A stretch of DNA of 64,000 bases from Domibacillus epiphyticus. GTDB taxonomy: Bacteria; Bacillota; Bacilli; Bacillales; Domibacillaceae. The position numbers were made by a program, and so were the translations under genes. Numbering within the stretch: the stretch's first letter is position 1; each line of letters begins with the position of its first letter. The stretch covers positions 145,579 through 209,578 of the forward strand of contig NZ_MSFI01000006.1 of assembly GCF_001975785.1 (NCBI RefSeq), given 5' to 3'. This document shows, piece after piece, positions 26,701 through 35,241 of this stretch. The notes below the pieces were generated by a model. That model ran no database searches, had not been told where the DNA came from, and saw only the letters and a list, made by a program, of their open reading frames with translations.

Positions 26701-28383
26701 GCTGTTTTCTGCAGAAGGCGCCAGAATATTTCCCTCACTGCCGAGAAGTGTCATCATCGATGTGACATTTTCTTCACGAATGGCATCAATCGGCGGGTTT
26801 GTTACCTGTGCAAACAGCTGTTTAAAGTAGTTGTATAAAAGCTGTGGGCGTTCCGATAAAACAGCAAGCGGTGCATCGTAGCCCATCGAGCCGATTGGAT
26901 CAATTTTTTCAATGGCCATCGGTGCAATTTGTTTTGCTAGTTCGTCGTACGTATAACCAAAATTTTTCTGAAGATTCAGAATTTCTTCCTCTCCATAATG
27001 CTCCGTTGATCCGATTGTTTCATCCAGATCTGAAATATGGGTTAAATTTTCATTTAGCCAGTCGCGGTATGGTTCCGCTGTCGTAATTTCCTCTTTAATT
27101 TCCGCGTCCGATACGATCCGTCCCTCTTCTAAATCAACAAGAAGCATTTCACCGGCGCTGACGGTTTCTTTTTTCACGATTCGTTTTTCATCAACTTCGA
27201 TTGTCCCAACTTCAGAAGAATAGATAATGTGGTCATCATCAGTAATGTAATAACGAGCCGGCCGCAAACCATTCCGGTCCAGGATTGTGCCAATCTTTCG
27301 TCCGTCGGTAAATGAAATCGATGTCGGACCGTCCCATGGTTCCATTAAGCAGCTGTGATATTCATAGAAAGCGAGTTTAGGATCTACCATATGCGGGTCA
27401 CGATCCCAAGGTTCTGGAATGAGCATCATTGCCGCATGAGGAAGAGAGCGTCCGGATAATGTTAAAAATTCAATTGCATTATCAAGCATTGCTGAGTCGC
27501 TTCCGTTTGTATCAATGATTGGCAAAAGCTTGTTGTATCGATCACCGAAAAGCTTTGAATAACCTGCTTTTTCTCGGGATTGCATCCAGCTGACGTTGCC
27601 GCGGTTAGTGTTAATTTCACCGTTGTGAATTAAGTAGCGGTATGGATGAGCGCGTTCCCAGCTTGGGAAGGTATTTGTGCTGAAGCGGGAATGAACGAGT
27701 GAGAAGGCTGATTTGTAGTCTTCTTTCGCGAGGTCGATGTAATATTGATCGATTTGCTCGGGTGTTAACATCCCTTTATAAATAATCGTTCTTGTCGAAA
27801 AGCTTGGAATATAAAATGAACCTTTTATATCAGGATTGTTACCAATTTCATTTTCAATGCGCTTTCTCATGATATATAGGGAGCGCTCAAAATCTTTTTC
27901 TGTGCCTTGCTTATTGTTTTTTTCGACAAAAAGCTGCATAACGTAAGGAGCAATCGCAAGCGCTTCAGGGCCCGCTGCTTCTGGATTAACCGGAACATCC
28001 CGCCATCCAAGAAATTTTAGCCCTTCTTCAAGTAAAATTCGTTCCACGTCATGCTGGATTAGCTGCCGCTGTTTGCTGTTTTTTGGCAAAAAAAACATGC
28101 CGACCGCGTAATCGAAAGGAGAAGGCAAAACAATGTTCAAATTTTCACATTCTTTTCGAAAGAAGTCATCGCATATTTGCAGCATTATTCCCGCACCATC
28201 GCCCGTTGTACCATTCAAATTTCCACCGCGATGTTCTAGACGGCAAAGCATATGAATGCCATCCTGCACAATTTTGTGAGAAGGGAGCCCTTTTATATTT
28301 GCGATAAAACCGATACCGCACGCATCGTGTTCGTTTGACGGGTCATACAAGCCCTGTTTTTCTGGGTAACCATAAAGATTCAT
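23794..28383 (-). CDS. gltA: Glutamate synthase (NADPH) large subunit GltA
   Basis: 1529 residues. ATG 28383 lies 8 bases after GGAGG; the frame extends 24 codons upstream into the promoter and is not used. A 21-residue propeptide precedes the catalytic Cys22 (DACGIGF), the N-terminal nucleophile of the glutaminase domain. Then follow the central domain, the FMN/2-oxoglutarate synthase domain (GAKPGEGGHLPG, SGYEGGTGASP) with the [3Fe-4S] ligands CVMMRVCHMDTC, and the C-terminal beta-helix (GxxxGxxNxYGATxGE). Makes two glutamates from glutamine and 2-oxoglutarate. Activated by the divergent GltC. Confidence 0.96.
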   Translation of the reverse strand: MNLYGYPEKQGLYDPSNEHDACGIGFIANIKGLPSHKIVQDGIHMLCRLEHRGGNLNGTTGDGAGIMLQICDDFFRKECENLNIVLPSPFDYAVGMFFLPKNSKQRQLIQHDVERILLEEGLKFLGWRDVPVNPEAAGPEALAIAPYVMQLFVEKNNKQGTEKDFERSLYIMRKRIENEIGNNPDIKGSFYIPSFSTRTIIYKGMLTPEQIDQYYIDLAKEDYKSAFSLVHSRFSTNTFPSWERAHPYRYLIHNGEINTNRGNVSWMQSREKAGYSKLFGDRYNKLLPIIDTNGSDSAMLDNAIEFLTLSGRSLPHAAMMLIPEPWDRDPHMVDPKLAFYEYHSCLMEPWDGPTSISFTDGRKIGTILDRNGLRPARYYITDDDHIIYSSEVGTIEVDEKRIVKKETVSAGEMLLVDLEEGRIVSDAEIKEEITTAEPYRDWLNENLTHISDLDETIGSTEHYGEEEILNLQKNFGYTYDELAKQIAPMAIEKIDPIGSMGYDAPLAVLSERPQLLYNYFKQLFAQVTNPPIDAIREENVTSMMTLLGSEGNILAPSAENSRRIRLETPILGEKEWRKIAFNKQDAFKTKTLSLLFDIKQKNALSQTMAQLFKEADTAIDNGASIIILSDRGVTNKKAAVPALLSVSGLHHHLIRTGRRTNVSIILDTAEARDVHQFCCLIGYGADAIYPYLAIASIRAMISDGTITDLSVEEAEKNYSYAATSGIIKVMAKMGISTVQSYRGAQIFEAVGIGHDVVETYFTGTTTALGGITLDVILKETLLRHHDAFGKSEFHDTTLDSSGEFQWRRTGEKHAFNPKTIHMLQHAARTNNYELYKEFSEMANEENIMFLRGLLDLDYTVRPSIPLEEVEPLEEIFKRFKSGAMSYGSISKEAHEALAIALNRLGGKSNSGEGGEDPSRYRPDENGDIRSSAIKQVASGRFGVTSEYLNTATEIQIKMAQGAKPGEGGHLPGKKVYPWIAETRGSTPGVGLISPPPHHDIYSIEDLAQLIYDLKNANQDARINVKLVAKSGVGTIAAGVAKGLADVILVSGYEGGTGASPKTSIKHAGIPWEIGLAETHQTLLMNGLREKVTLETDGKLMNGRDVVLAALLGAEEFGFATAPLVILGCVMMRVCHMDTCPVGVATQNPELRKKFTGEPEHVVNYLTFVAREIREIMAELGFRTIDEMIGQKQVLKPHARKELHWKAKYLDLFPLLYMTPLKQGQKQYKTKDQDYKLERTIDRRLLLDAIRPALENRQVVSGEFDIINTDRAAGTITGSAVTTAYGAEGLPENTVQFTFNGSAGQSFGAFLPKGLTFTVNGDANDYFGKGLSGGRLVVRPHEDANLVPHEHAICGNVNLYGATNGEAFINGRAGTRFAVRNSGANIVVEGITDHGCEYMTGGRVVILGETGRNFAAGMSGGIAYLYAPDREKQERRINREMVLTESLDSLQEESEVRALLTSHVQWTGSPLASSILKNWATEKVHFIRVIPHEYKEMMRSIAYYEQQGLNLSEAKYEAFKVKEVPVVENV

Positions 28384-28426
28384 GTTGTGCACCTCCGGAT
28401 TCAAATCATTTTCTCTGTTGATATTT

Positions 28427-28455
28427 ATTGTAAAGACGATAAATGATACAATCAA
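28427..28455 (-). promoter_or_regulatory. Promoter of gltAB
   Basis: Minus-strand TTGATT, 17 bases, TACAAT; the transcript starts about 35 bases before the gltA ATG. Confidence 0.7.
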
Positions 28456-28464
28456 TATATTATT

Positions 28465-28492
28465 ATCGAGTTTTCAATCTCAAATTGATATG
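28465..28492. promoter_or_regulatory. Candidate GltC-binding region
   Basis: Overlapping dyads (GAG-N8-CTC and ATC-N7-GAT within ATCTCAAATTGATAT) lie just upstream of the gltA -35 and within the gltC promoter zone, the location of GltC boxes in B. subtilis. Confidence 0.55.
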
Positions 28493-28512
28493 AATGGAAG
28501 GGAGTAGCGAAC

Positions 28513-29418
28513 ATGGAGATGCGGCAAATTAAATATTTCATGGAAGTGGCGAAAGAAGAGCATGTGACAGAAGCGGCTTACCGTCTTCATGTAGCCCAGT
28601 CAGCCGTCAGCAGACAAATTGCCAAACTGGAAGATGAACTCGGGGTAGAATTGTTTTTGCGGGAAGGAAGAAGTGTCCGTCTGACACATGCGGGAAAAAT
28701 TTTTTTGCAGCATGCGGAAACGGCGATGGAAGCGATGGATAAAGCTGTACAGGCGGTCAATGATTATTTAAATCCGGAAGCGGGGAAGATTCGTCTCGGG
28801 TTTCCGAACTCACTTGCCACGAAAACATTGCCGCGTGTCATTTCTGCTTTTCGCAGCCAATACTCTGATGTTGGCTTTGATTTCAATCAAGGGTCAAACC
28901 GTGAACTCCGTGATCTTGTTCAAGGAGGAGAAATTGATCTGGCTTTTGTGTCTCCTGTGCCTGAGCCATCTAATGAAATTGATACGCATATTTTCTTCTC
29001 GGAACATATGAGGGCGCTGATTCCGACACATCACCGTTTAGCGAAACAGGTATCACTCAATCTGCGTGACTTAATGGACGACCAGTTTGTATTGTTCCGC
29101 ACCGGTTATGATATGCGGGCACTCGTTATCGAAGCGTGCCGGCAGGTGAATTTTGAACCCGCTGTTGCATTTGAAAGTGATGATATCTATACAATTAAAG
29201 GACTGGTTGAAGCAGGGCTGGGCGTCAGTCTGCTGCCGGAGACGCTGCTTATTGACCAGACGCCAATGGGGACGGTTAGTATTCCGGTCAGTGTACCACG
29301 TGTAACCAGAACAGTTGGAGTAATCATTACCAAGACCCGTCCTTTACCTCCATCAGAAAAACTATTTTATGATTTTTTAATCAAATACTACAATCGGCTG
29401 AATGACTTTAGCTTTTAA
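28513..29418 (+). CDS. gltC: LysR-family activator GltC
   Basis: 301 residues, one more than B. subtilis GltC. N-terminal MEMRQIKYFMEVAKEEHVTEAAYRLHVAQSAVSRQIAKLE is the LysR DNA-binding domain; residues about 92-295 form the effector domain (RLGFPNSLATKTLPRVISAF, VEAGLGVSLLPE, RTVGVIITK). It activates the divergent gltAB and represses itself, responding to 2-oxoglutarate and glutamate. Its position divergent from gltA makes the assignment firm. Confidence 0.92.
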   Translation: MEMRQIKYFMEVAKEEHVTEAAYRLHVAQSAVSRQIAKLEDELGVELFLREGRSVRLTHAGKIFLQHAETAMEAMDKAVQAVNDYLNPEAGKIRLGFPNSLATKTLPRVISAFRSQYSDVGFDFNQGSNRELRDLVQGGEIDLAFVSPVPEPSNEIDTHIFFSEHMRALIPTHHRLAKQVSLNLRDLMDDQFVLFRTGYDMRALVIEACRQVNFEPAVAFESDDIYTIKGLVEAGLGVSLLPETLLIDQTPMGTVSIPVSVPRVTRTVGVIITKTRPLPPSEKLFYDFLIKYYNRLNDFSF

Positions 29419-29425
29419 GATAGAA

Positions 29426-29460
29426 GAAAAAAGAAAAAAGAAAAAAGAAAAAAGAAAAAA
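29426..29460 (+). repeat. Five tandem copies of GAAAAAA
   Basis: The heptamer GAAAAAA is repeated five times without interruption, between the gltC stop and the terminator. A slippage-prone simple-sequence repeat outside coding DNA. Confidence 0.95.
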
Positions 29461-29495
29461 GACACAGGCAGCTCTGAATTGCCAGTGTCTTTTTT
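29461..29495. terminator. Terminator between gltC and ampS
   Basis: GACACAGGCA and TGCCAGTGTC pair (one mismatch) around a 9-base loop, followed by T6; the genes are convergent. Confidence 0.8.
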
Positions 29496-29498
29496 GAT

Positions 29499-30728
29499 TT
29501 ACGCCCAGTTTCCATTTTTAAAAATGGGTTCACGTGTGCCGTCCTGTTTAATGCCATCGATATTCATTTCGGCAGACCCGATCATAAAGTCGACGTGTGT
29601 AATGCTCGTGTTCAAGCCGTTTTTTTCAAGTTCTTCCTGCGACATTTCTTTGCCTCCTTCAATACAGAACGCATATGCGCTGCCGATTGCCAGGTGATTT
29701 GATGCATTTTCGTCAAATAGTGTATTGAAGAACAAAGTGCCTGCGTTTGAAATAGGGGAATCGTGCGGGACCAGCGCCACTTCGCCAAGGAAATGAGCGC
29801 CTTCATCCGTTTCTATGAGCTGTCGTAAAACGTCCTCTCCTTCTTCTGCCGTTACGTCTACAATTCGCCCATTTTTAAACGTCACGGTAAATCCATCAAT
29901 AATATTGCCTGCGTAACTGAGCGGTTTTGTCGCTTTTACATACCCGTTTACTCCGGTTTTCTCCGGTACTGTAAATACTTCTTCTGTCGGCATATTTGCC
30001 ATAAAAGCATGCCCCTGTTCGTTGACACTGCCAGCGCCAACCCATAAATGACTGTCTGGAAGGTTAATCGTTAAATCCGTTCCCGGTGCTTTATAATGGA
30101 GAGTTTTATAATGTTTTTCATTTAACTCAGCGACTTTTTCACGAAGTCGGTCATCATGATCTTTCCATGATTGTACAGGATCGGCATGATCAGCACGAAC
30201 CGATTTGAAAATAGCTTCCCAAAGAGCTGGGATACGCTCGTTTTCTGGTAAATCGGAAAATACTTTATCCGCCCATTCTTTTGATGGTGCAGCGATGACT
30301 GTCCAGCTTACTTTATCGGACTGAATGTATTCGCGGTATTTTTTCATAGCGGCACCAGCAGTTTTTTGATAAGCAGCGATTCGTTTTGAATCAACCCCTT
30401 TAAGTAAGTCAGGGCTTGAAGAAATAACAGACATAAAGGCTGCCCCTTGTTCAGCGAGCGTTTCCATCATTTGTTTGTTCCACGCCGGAAATTCGTTAAA
30501 AGCCTCATCTGGTGCAAGTTCATATTTAAGACGGGAAACCGTGTCGTCACTCCAGTCCACATAGACGTGTTTTGCCCCTGCTTCATATGCTTTTTGGACG
30601 ATGAGACGGACGAGCTCCGCTGCATCTAGTGTCGCGCGGATGACAAGGGACTGTCCTGGCTGGACATTTACTCCAGTTGTTACGGCTAGCTGTGCATATT
30701 TTTCAAGCTGTTCGTGAAAAGACGTCAT
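29499..30728 (-). CDS. ampS: M29-family aminopeptidase AmpS
   Basis: 409 residues, one residue shorter than the B. subtilis protein. A cytoplasmic metallo-aminopeptidase of the thermophilic M29 class. Recognisable parts are GVNVQPGQSLVIRA at the N-terminus, GTDLTINLPDSHLWVGAGSVN in the middle, the metal-binding stretches GEVALVPHDSPIS and ENASNHLAIGSAYAF, and the C-terminal HVDFMIGSAEMNIDGI. AAAGGGG precedes the ATG. Single gene; upstream lies a terminator-like hairpin on the same strand. Confidence 0.92.
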   Translation of the reverse strand: MTSFHEQLEKYAQLAVTTGVNVQPGQSLVIRATLDAAELVRLIVQKAYEAGAKHVYVDWSDDTVSRLKYELAPDEAFNEFPAWNKQMMETLAEQGAAFMSVISSSPDLLKGVDSKRIAAYQKTAGAAMKKYREYIQSDKVSWTVIAAPSKEWADKVFSDLPENERIPALWEAIFKSVRADHADPVQSWKDHDDRLREKVAELNEKHYKTLHYKAPGTDLTINLPDSHLWVGAGSVNEQGHAFMANMPTEEVFTVPEKTGVNGYVKATKPLSYAGNIIDGFTVTFKNGRIVDVTAEEGEDVLRQLIETDEGAHFLGEVALVPHDSPISNAGTLFFNTLFDENASNHLAIGSAYAFCIEGGKEMSQEELEKNGLNTSITHVDFMIGSAEMNIDGIKQDGTREPIFKNGNWA

Positions 30729-31200
30729 ATAATAATCCCCTTTTTTAAGTAGTGAAATTATTGTAACAAAAAAGACACATCATTGGGTAAATGATGCATC
30801 TATGTTTTAAATTGTTCAGTTAGGACATTTACAGTTTGCTAAAATACTTTAGGAGAATATGAATTTTCGGTTTTATATGGATGATGTAAAACCAAAAATA
30901 ACATAGAACGCTTACTCATTCTGTCATGGATAAAAGGAATAAAAAGTAAAGAATTTTCGGATTAATATATTTCGAAAATTCGACAAAATATGCTAGGAGA
31001 AAAGGCCTTGTTTTTTTGTCACAGGTACTTATTTTACCAAAATCATGTAAATTAGATAATAAGATTTTGTTAAAATTATAAATATAGATAAATATTGTGA
31101 ATTTTATATGGTTTAGGATTCTCTTTCTCGACAAGAACGTGTAAAATATTTAAATAAAGTATAGTGAAAAAGTCATAAAGGAATAGGGTGGAGATACAGA
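30729..31200. other. AT-rich gap between ampS and motA without a gene
   Basis: No credible ORF. It holds a terminator-like hairpin on the minus strand (30767-30797), and the 10-mer GAATTTTCGG at 30859 and 30951, the second paired with CGAAAATTC at 30973-30981 as a 9-bp inverted repeat. I could not identify a sigma-D promoter (TAAA...GCCGATAA) for motA. The rest is AT-rich and featureless. Confidence 0.6.
30767..30797 (-). terminator. Terminator-like hairpin upstream of ampS
   Basis: Minus-strand CATCATT/AATGATG with a 5-base loop and a T6 run, pointing into ampS about 40 bases before its start. No gene upstream on this strand needs a terminator, so it may end a small RNA or attenuate ampS. 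Confidence 0.5.
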
Positions 31201-32004
31201 ATGGATAAATCATCACTAGTAGGGATTATATTAGGCCTTATCGCAGTGGGAGTTGGGATGTTCATGAAAGGAGTAAGCCCGGTGGTTTTAATTAATCCGG
31301 CTGCTCTTTTAATTATCGTTTTAGGGACGATGGCATCCGTTACAATCGCTTTTCCGGGTTCTGAATTAAAGAAAGTTCCAAAGCTGTTCGGCATTTTATT
31401 TAAAGAACGACAATTAATGACGCCGCAGGAAGTGATTGGATTATTTACGGGCTGGGCAGAATTGGCGCGTAAAGAAGGATTGCTTGCATTGGAGTCAAAA
31501 ATGAGTGAAATTGAAGATGATTTCTTGAAAAATGCAATGAATTTAGCTGTAGATGGTCAAAGTGCAGATTATATTCGTGATGTACTCAGTGAAGAAGTAG
31601 CCGCGATGGAAGATCGCCATCTTGCTGGCGCTGCCATTTTCACGCAGGCTGGAACGTATGCCCCGACACTAGGCGTACTTGGTGCCGTTGTGGGCTTGAT
31701 TGCTGCTCTTGGAAACATGGCAGATATAGATGCGCTTGGTGCAGCGATTTCAGCTGCATTTGTTGCCACATTGCTTGGGATTTTTACTGGATATGTGCTG
31801 TGGCATCCGTTTGCAAACAAATTAAAACGGAAATCGACAATGGAAGCAAAAGTGAAGGAAATGATGATTGAAGGTGTTTTGTCGATTCTTGAAGGAGAAG
31901 CACCTCGTGTATTGGAACAAAAACTGTCCTCCTACTTGCCAGCGGATGAAAAGAAAAAGCTGATCGAATCATCTGGGGGGGGACAAGGCGATGGGGAAGC
32001 ATAA
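31201..32004 (+). CDS. motA: Flagellar motor stator protein MotA
   Basis: 267 residues, four membrane segments (about 3-22, 28-50, 150-172, 183-205) with a large cytoplasmic loop. ESKMSEIEDDFLKNAMNLAVDGQSADYIRD and the TAPTLGVLGAVVGLIAALGNM motif match MotA of B. subtilis. Forms the proton-conducting stator with MotB and powers flagellar rotation. GGTGGAG precedes the ATG. It overlaps motB by 14 bases. The organism is therefore predicted to be motile, though other flagellar genes are not in the window. Confidence 0.95.
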   Translation: MDKSSLVGIILGLIAVGVGMFMKGVSPVVLINPAALLIIVLGTMASVTIAFPGSELKKVPKLFGILFKERQLMTPQEVIGLFTGWAELARKEGLLALESKMSEIEDDFLKNAMNLAVDGQSADYIRDVLSEEVAAMEDRHLAGAAIFTQAGTYAPTLGVLGAVVGLIAALGNMADIDALGAAISAAFVATLLGIFTGYVLWHPFANKLKRKSTMEAKVKEMMIEGVLSILEGEAPRVLEQKLSSYLPADEKKKLIESSGGGQGDGEA

Positions 32005-32746
32005 AAAACACAAAAAACATGAAGAACATGTCGATGAGTCGTGGCTTATACCGTATGCCGATTTGTTAACATTGCTTCTTGCGCTTTTCATTGTGTTATT
32101 TGCAAGCAGTACCCTCGACGCAAAAAAGTTTCAGGCAATTGCAGCTGTATTTAGCAACGAATTCACGGGTGGTACCGGGGTAATGGATTTCCCTAGCCCG
32201 GTGGAAGATACAATGCAAGAAACAGACGAGCAAGAAGGGCTGAAAGCAGCAGACCGTGAAGAACTTGAAGAAATGCAAAAGAAGATGACGGCCTATATTA
32301 AAGAAAATAATTTGCAGGATAAAGTGGAAACGGTGCTGAATGGAGAAGGACTTCTTCTTCGTATTCGAGATAATGTTCTATTCAATTCAGGAGCTGCTGA
32401 AATTCAGCCTGATCAGCTTAAAATTGCGGAGGAAATCTCCAACCTGCTTGTCATGGATATTCCAAGAAGTATTATTATAAGCGGGCATACAGATAATGTT
32501 CCGATTGGAACTGCACAGTTTGCTTCAAACTGGGAACTCAGTGCTTTGCGCTCCGTTAACTTTATGAAAGAAATATTAAAGAATGAAAAGCTGGACCCGC
32601 GTCTTTTCAGTTCAAAAGGGTACGGTGAATACCAGCCAATCGCGTCAAACGTCACGAAGTCAGGACGTGCACAAAATCGACGCGTTGAAATCTTAATTTT
32701 ACCTCAAGGTGAAACTGATCAATCAGCAAGCTCTTCGACAAAATGA
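31991..32746 (+). CDS. motB: Flagellar motor stator protein MotB
   Basis: 251 residues. One membrane helix follows a short basic N-terminus; the essential ion-carrying aspartate is Asp24 in PYADLLTLLLALFIVLFASS, as in proton-type MotB. A plug/linker region is followed by the OmpA-like peptidoglycan-binding domain (IIISGHTDNVPIG, ELSALRSVNFM, GYGEYQPIASN, GRAQNRRVEI). The start lies inside the 3' end of motA, so translation is coupled. Confidence 0.95.
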   Translation: MGKHKKHKKHEEHVDESWLIPYADLLTLLLALFIVLFASSTLDAKKFQAIAAVFSNEFTGGTGVMDFPSPVEDTMQETDEQEGLKAADREELEEMQKKMTAYIKENNLQDKVETVLNGEGLLLRIRDNVLFNSGAAEIQPDQLKIAEEISNLLVMDIPRSIIISGHTDNVPIGTAQFASNWELSALRSVNFMKEILKNEKLDPRLFSSKGYGEYQPIASNVTKSGRAQNRRVEILILPQGETDQSASSSTK

Positions 32747-32769
32747 CGGGATATCCCCGTCATTTTTTT
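32743..32769 (+). terminator. Terminator after motAB
   Basis: ATGACGGG/CCCGTCAT stem, 5-base loop, T7. Confidence 0.85.
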
Positions 32770-32829
32770 GTTTACGGATAAAGAAAAGGGGAAACTCTTA
32801 ACTGTAGACAAACGAAAGGGGAAATTGAT

Positions 32830-33348
32830 GTGAATAAAAAAATTGCTGTCCTAATTACAGATATGTTTGAAGACATTGAATACACAGAACCAGCTAAAGC
32901 GTATGAAGAAGCTGGTCATGAACTGATAACAATTGAAAAAGAAGCAGGCAAAACCGTTACCGGGAAACAAGGAAACGCAAAAGTAACAATCGATAAAAGT
33001 ATTGATGATGTGACGGTTTCACAATTTGACGCATTGCTCTTGCCAGGTGGATTTTCACCCGACCTTCTTCGTGAAGATGACCGGTTCGTAAAGTTTACGA
33101 AAGAATTTATGGACACCAAAAAACCGGTGTTTGCGATTTGCCACGGGCCTCAGCTGCTCATTTCAGCTAAATCACTTGAAGGTCGTGATGCAACCGGGTA
33201 TAAATCCATTCAGACGGACTTGGAGTATGCCGGTGCAAATGTGCATGACAAGGAAGTGGTCGTCTGTCAAAACCAGCTTGTGACCAGTCGTAAACCAGAC
33301 GACATCCCAGCTTTTAACCGTGAGTCACTAAAATTACTTGCTGTTTAG
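32830..33348 (+). CDS. yfkM: PfpI/DJ-1-family stress protein (YfkM-like)
   Basis: 172 residues. The class-I amidotransferase-like nucleophile elbow is FAICHGPQLL with Cys104, with the acidic partner in MFEDIEYTEP (Glu18) and the LLPGGFSPDLLR loop. Members act as general-stress proteases, deglycases or chaperones. It starts at GTG 32830, 7 bases after AAAGGGG. The neighbouring yfkK and YihY-type genes match the B. subtilis yfk cluster. Confidence 0.88.
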   Translation: MNKKIAVLITDMFEDIEYTEPAKAYEEAGHELITIEKEAGKTVTGKQGNAKVTIDKSIDDVTVSQFDALLLPGGFSPDLLREDDRFVKFTKEFMDTKKPVFAICHGPQLLISAKSLEGRDATGYKSIQTDLEYAGANVHDKEVVVCQNQLVTSRKPDDIPAFNRESLKLLAV

Positions 33349-33365
33349 AACATAATAGGAAAAAT

Positions 33366-33408
33366 AAGAAAAAGGACACTTTGTGCTAAACAAAGTGTCC
33401 TTTTTCTT
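33366..33408. terminator. Bidirectional terminator between yfkM and yfkK
   Basis: An 18-base arm AAGAAAAAGGACACTTTG pairs perfectly with its complement around a 7-base loop. Confidence 0.9.
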
Positions 33409-33628
33409 ATTTGCGCAAGTTGCCAAGCTCTTCGGCGATCGCCTGCATTTCATTCGGGCTGAAGGAATTTTTGCGGGCAACGAGTTCATAAATGTCTTTT
33501 AAATCGTCATAAGAAGAATTGCTGAAATGTTCCGGGCTGATAGCACCTGTATTGACCATGCGAAGTTTCGTTGTAATTTGTTCGACCATGTACTGAATGT
33601 TTTCGGCTGATTTTACACTTAAGTCCAC
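33407..33628 (-). CDS. yfkK: DUF1128 family protein YfkK
   Basis: 73 residues, acidic, all-helical, no membrane segment: [18 protein letters not shown], then [13 protein letters not shown] and [20 protein letters not shown], which are diagnostic of DUF1128. Function unknown. The start is GTG 9 bases after AAAGGTG. Lies tail-to-tail with yfkM, as in other Bacillus genomes. Confidence 0.9.
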   Translation of the reverse strand: MDLSVKSAENIQYMVEQITTKLRMVNTGAISPEHFSNSSYDDLKDIYELVARKNSFSPNEMQAIAEELGNLRK

Positions 33629-33706
33629 TGTAATTCACCTTTTTCATTTTTTATTCATCATTCCATTTTTTTATAGTGTTGTCAATATGATAAGGCCGTT
33701 CTGATA

Positions 33707-35056
33707 TTATACAATTCGTTTTTCTTCCTGTATTTTTTTCAGTACTTGCCGTGTTTCCGCCACGACAATGCCGGAAAGGCCTAGAAGCCCGATTAAGTTA
33801 GGGAGCGCCATTAAACCATTCATAATGTCTGAAAATGTCCAAACGATTTCAAGGCTTTGCACACAGCCGACGTAAACAGCAAGAACGAACGCGATCCGGT
33901 AAAACGTAACAACTTTTTTGCTGAATAAGTATGAGAAACATTTTTCACCGTAATATGACCAGCCAATGATCGTTGATGACGCGAAGAACAATAAACCTAT
34001 TGCTACAACATATGACCCGGCAGGACCGAGGAAAGTACTGAATGAGACGGTTGTCAGCTCGCTTGCCTCCAGTCCTGAATCGTATTGGCCAGCAAGAACG
34101 ATTGTTAATCCAGTAACGGAACAAATGATGATTGTATCAATAAATACTTGCGTCATCGAAACGAGTGCCTGTCGTGCCGGTATGTCCGTTTTTGCAGCAG
34201 CAGCGGCAATCGGAGCCGAACCGAGACCAGCTTCATTTGAAAAAACACCTCGTGCGACCCCGTACCGAATGACAATACCGATTGCGCCGCCGGCAACAGC
34301 TTCTCCTGTAAACGCATCTTTCAAAATAAGACCAATAGCGGCGGGAATGTCCGTTATGTTTATTAGCAACACGATGAGGCCGGCAATGACATAAAATACA
34401 GCCATGATCGGAACGAAGTAAGCTGTAACACGCCCGATCGTCTTGATGCCGCCCAAAAGGACGAGTGCAGTAAAAATAGTTAAGACAATTCCTGTGATCC
34501 ACGTTGGTACGTCAAATGTAGATTTCAAAACACCCGCTACCGAGTTTGCTTGTACAAGATTCCCGATTCCAAATGCGGCAATGGCGCCAAATAAAGCAAA
34601 TAAAATGCCGAGCCATTTTTGATTGAGACCGCGTTCAAGATAATACATCGGTCCCCCGGACATTTCACCATCTTCATCTTGTACCCGGTACTTTACAGCG
34701 AGCACGGCTTCCGCATATTTCGTGGCCATCCCGAAAAAAGCGCTGAGCCACATCCAGAGCAGTGCCCCGGGACCGCCCATTAACACAGCTGTTGCGACAC
34801 CGACGATATTGCCAGTTCCGACTGTCGCTGCAAGCGCAGTCATTAGCGCCTGGAAATGGGAAATATCTCCCTTTGACGATTTATCCTGATTTTTACTAAA
34901 TGCAAGCTTTAACGAATAGGGAAGAAGCCGAATTTGTAGAAAACCGATCCGCCATGTAAGATAAATACCGGTACCGACAATAAGAACTAAGAGCGGAGGC
35001 CCCCATATAAAGGAGCTGATCTTGCCCAGCATTTCTAAAAGTGTTCCTTGTTCCAT
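33707..35056 (-). CDS. Alanine/glycine:cation symporter (AGCS family)
   Basis: 449 residues with about ten membrane helices. AGCS signatures include ATVGTGNIVGVATAVLMGGPGALLWMW, MATKYAEAVLAVKYR, GGPMYYLERG, VFSNEAGLGSAPIAAAAAKT and FASSTIIGWSYYGEKC. Takes up alanine or glycine with sodium or protons. B. subtilis has several paralogs (AlsT, YrbD, YflA); I cannot say which this is. AAAGGAGG precedes the ATG. Single gene. Confidence 0.92.
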   Translation of the reverse strand: MEQGTLLEMLGKISSFIWGPPLLVLIVGTGIYLTWRIGFLQIRLLPYSLKLAFSKNQDKSSKGDISHFQALMTALAATVGTGNIVGVATAVLMGGPGALLWMWLSAFFGMATKYAEAVLAVKYRVQDEDGEMSGGPMYYLERGLNQKWLGILFALFGAIAAFGIGNLVQANSVAGVLKSTFDVPTWITGIVLTIFTALVLLGGIKTIGRVTAYFVPIMAVFYVIAGLIVLLINITDIPAAIGLILKDAFTGEAVAGGAIGIVIRYGVARGVFSNEAGLGSAPIAAAAAKTDIPARQALVSMTQVFIDTIIICSVTGLTIVLAGQYDSGLEASELTTVSFSTFLGPAGSYVVAIGLLFFASSTIIGWSYYGEKCFSYLFSKKVVTFYRIAFVLAVYVGCVQSLEIVWTFSDIMNGLMALPNLIGLLGLSGIVVAETRQVLKKIQEEKRIV

Positions 35057-35241
35057 AAAATCCCTCCTTTTTTAGAAACATGAGTGTAACAAAAAAAGAC
35101 ATGATTTTATAAAAATTAATTCTTGTATGATTTGTGTTTCAAAATTTAACAATAAGGGAAAAGCTTCAACATTGAAAAGGAAAATAGGCAGCTTCAGCCG
35201 AATATATGTTGTAGATAGTTAAAGAAAGGATGAACATTCCA

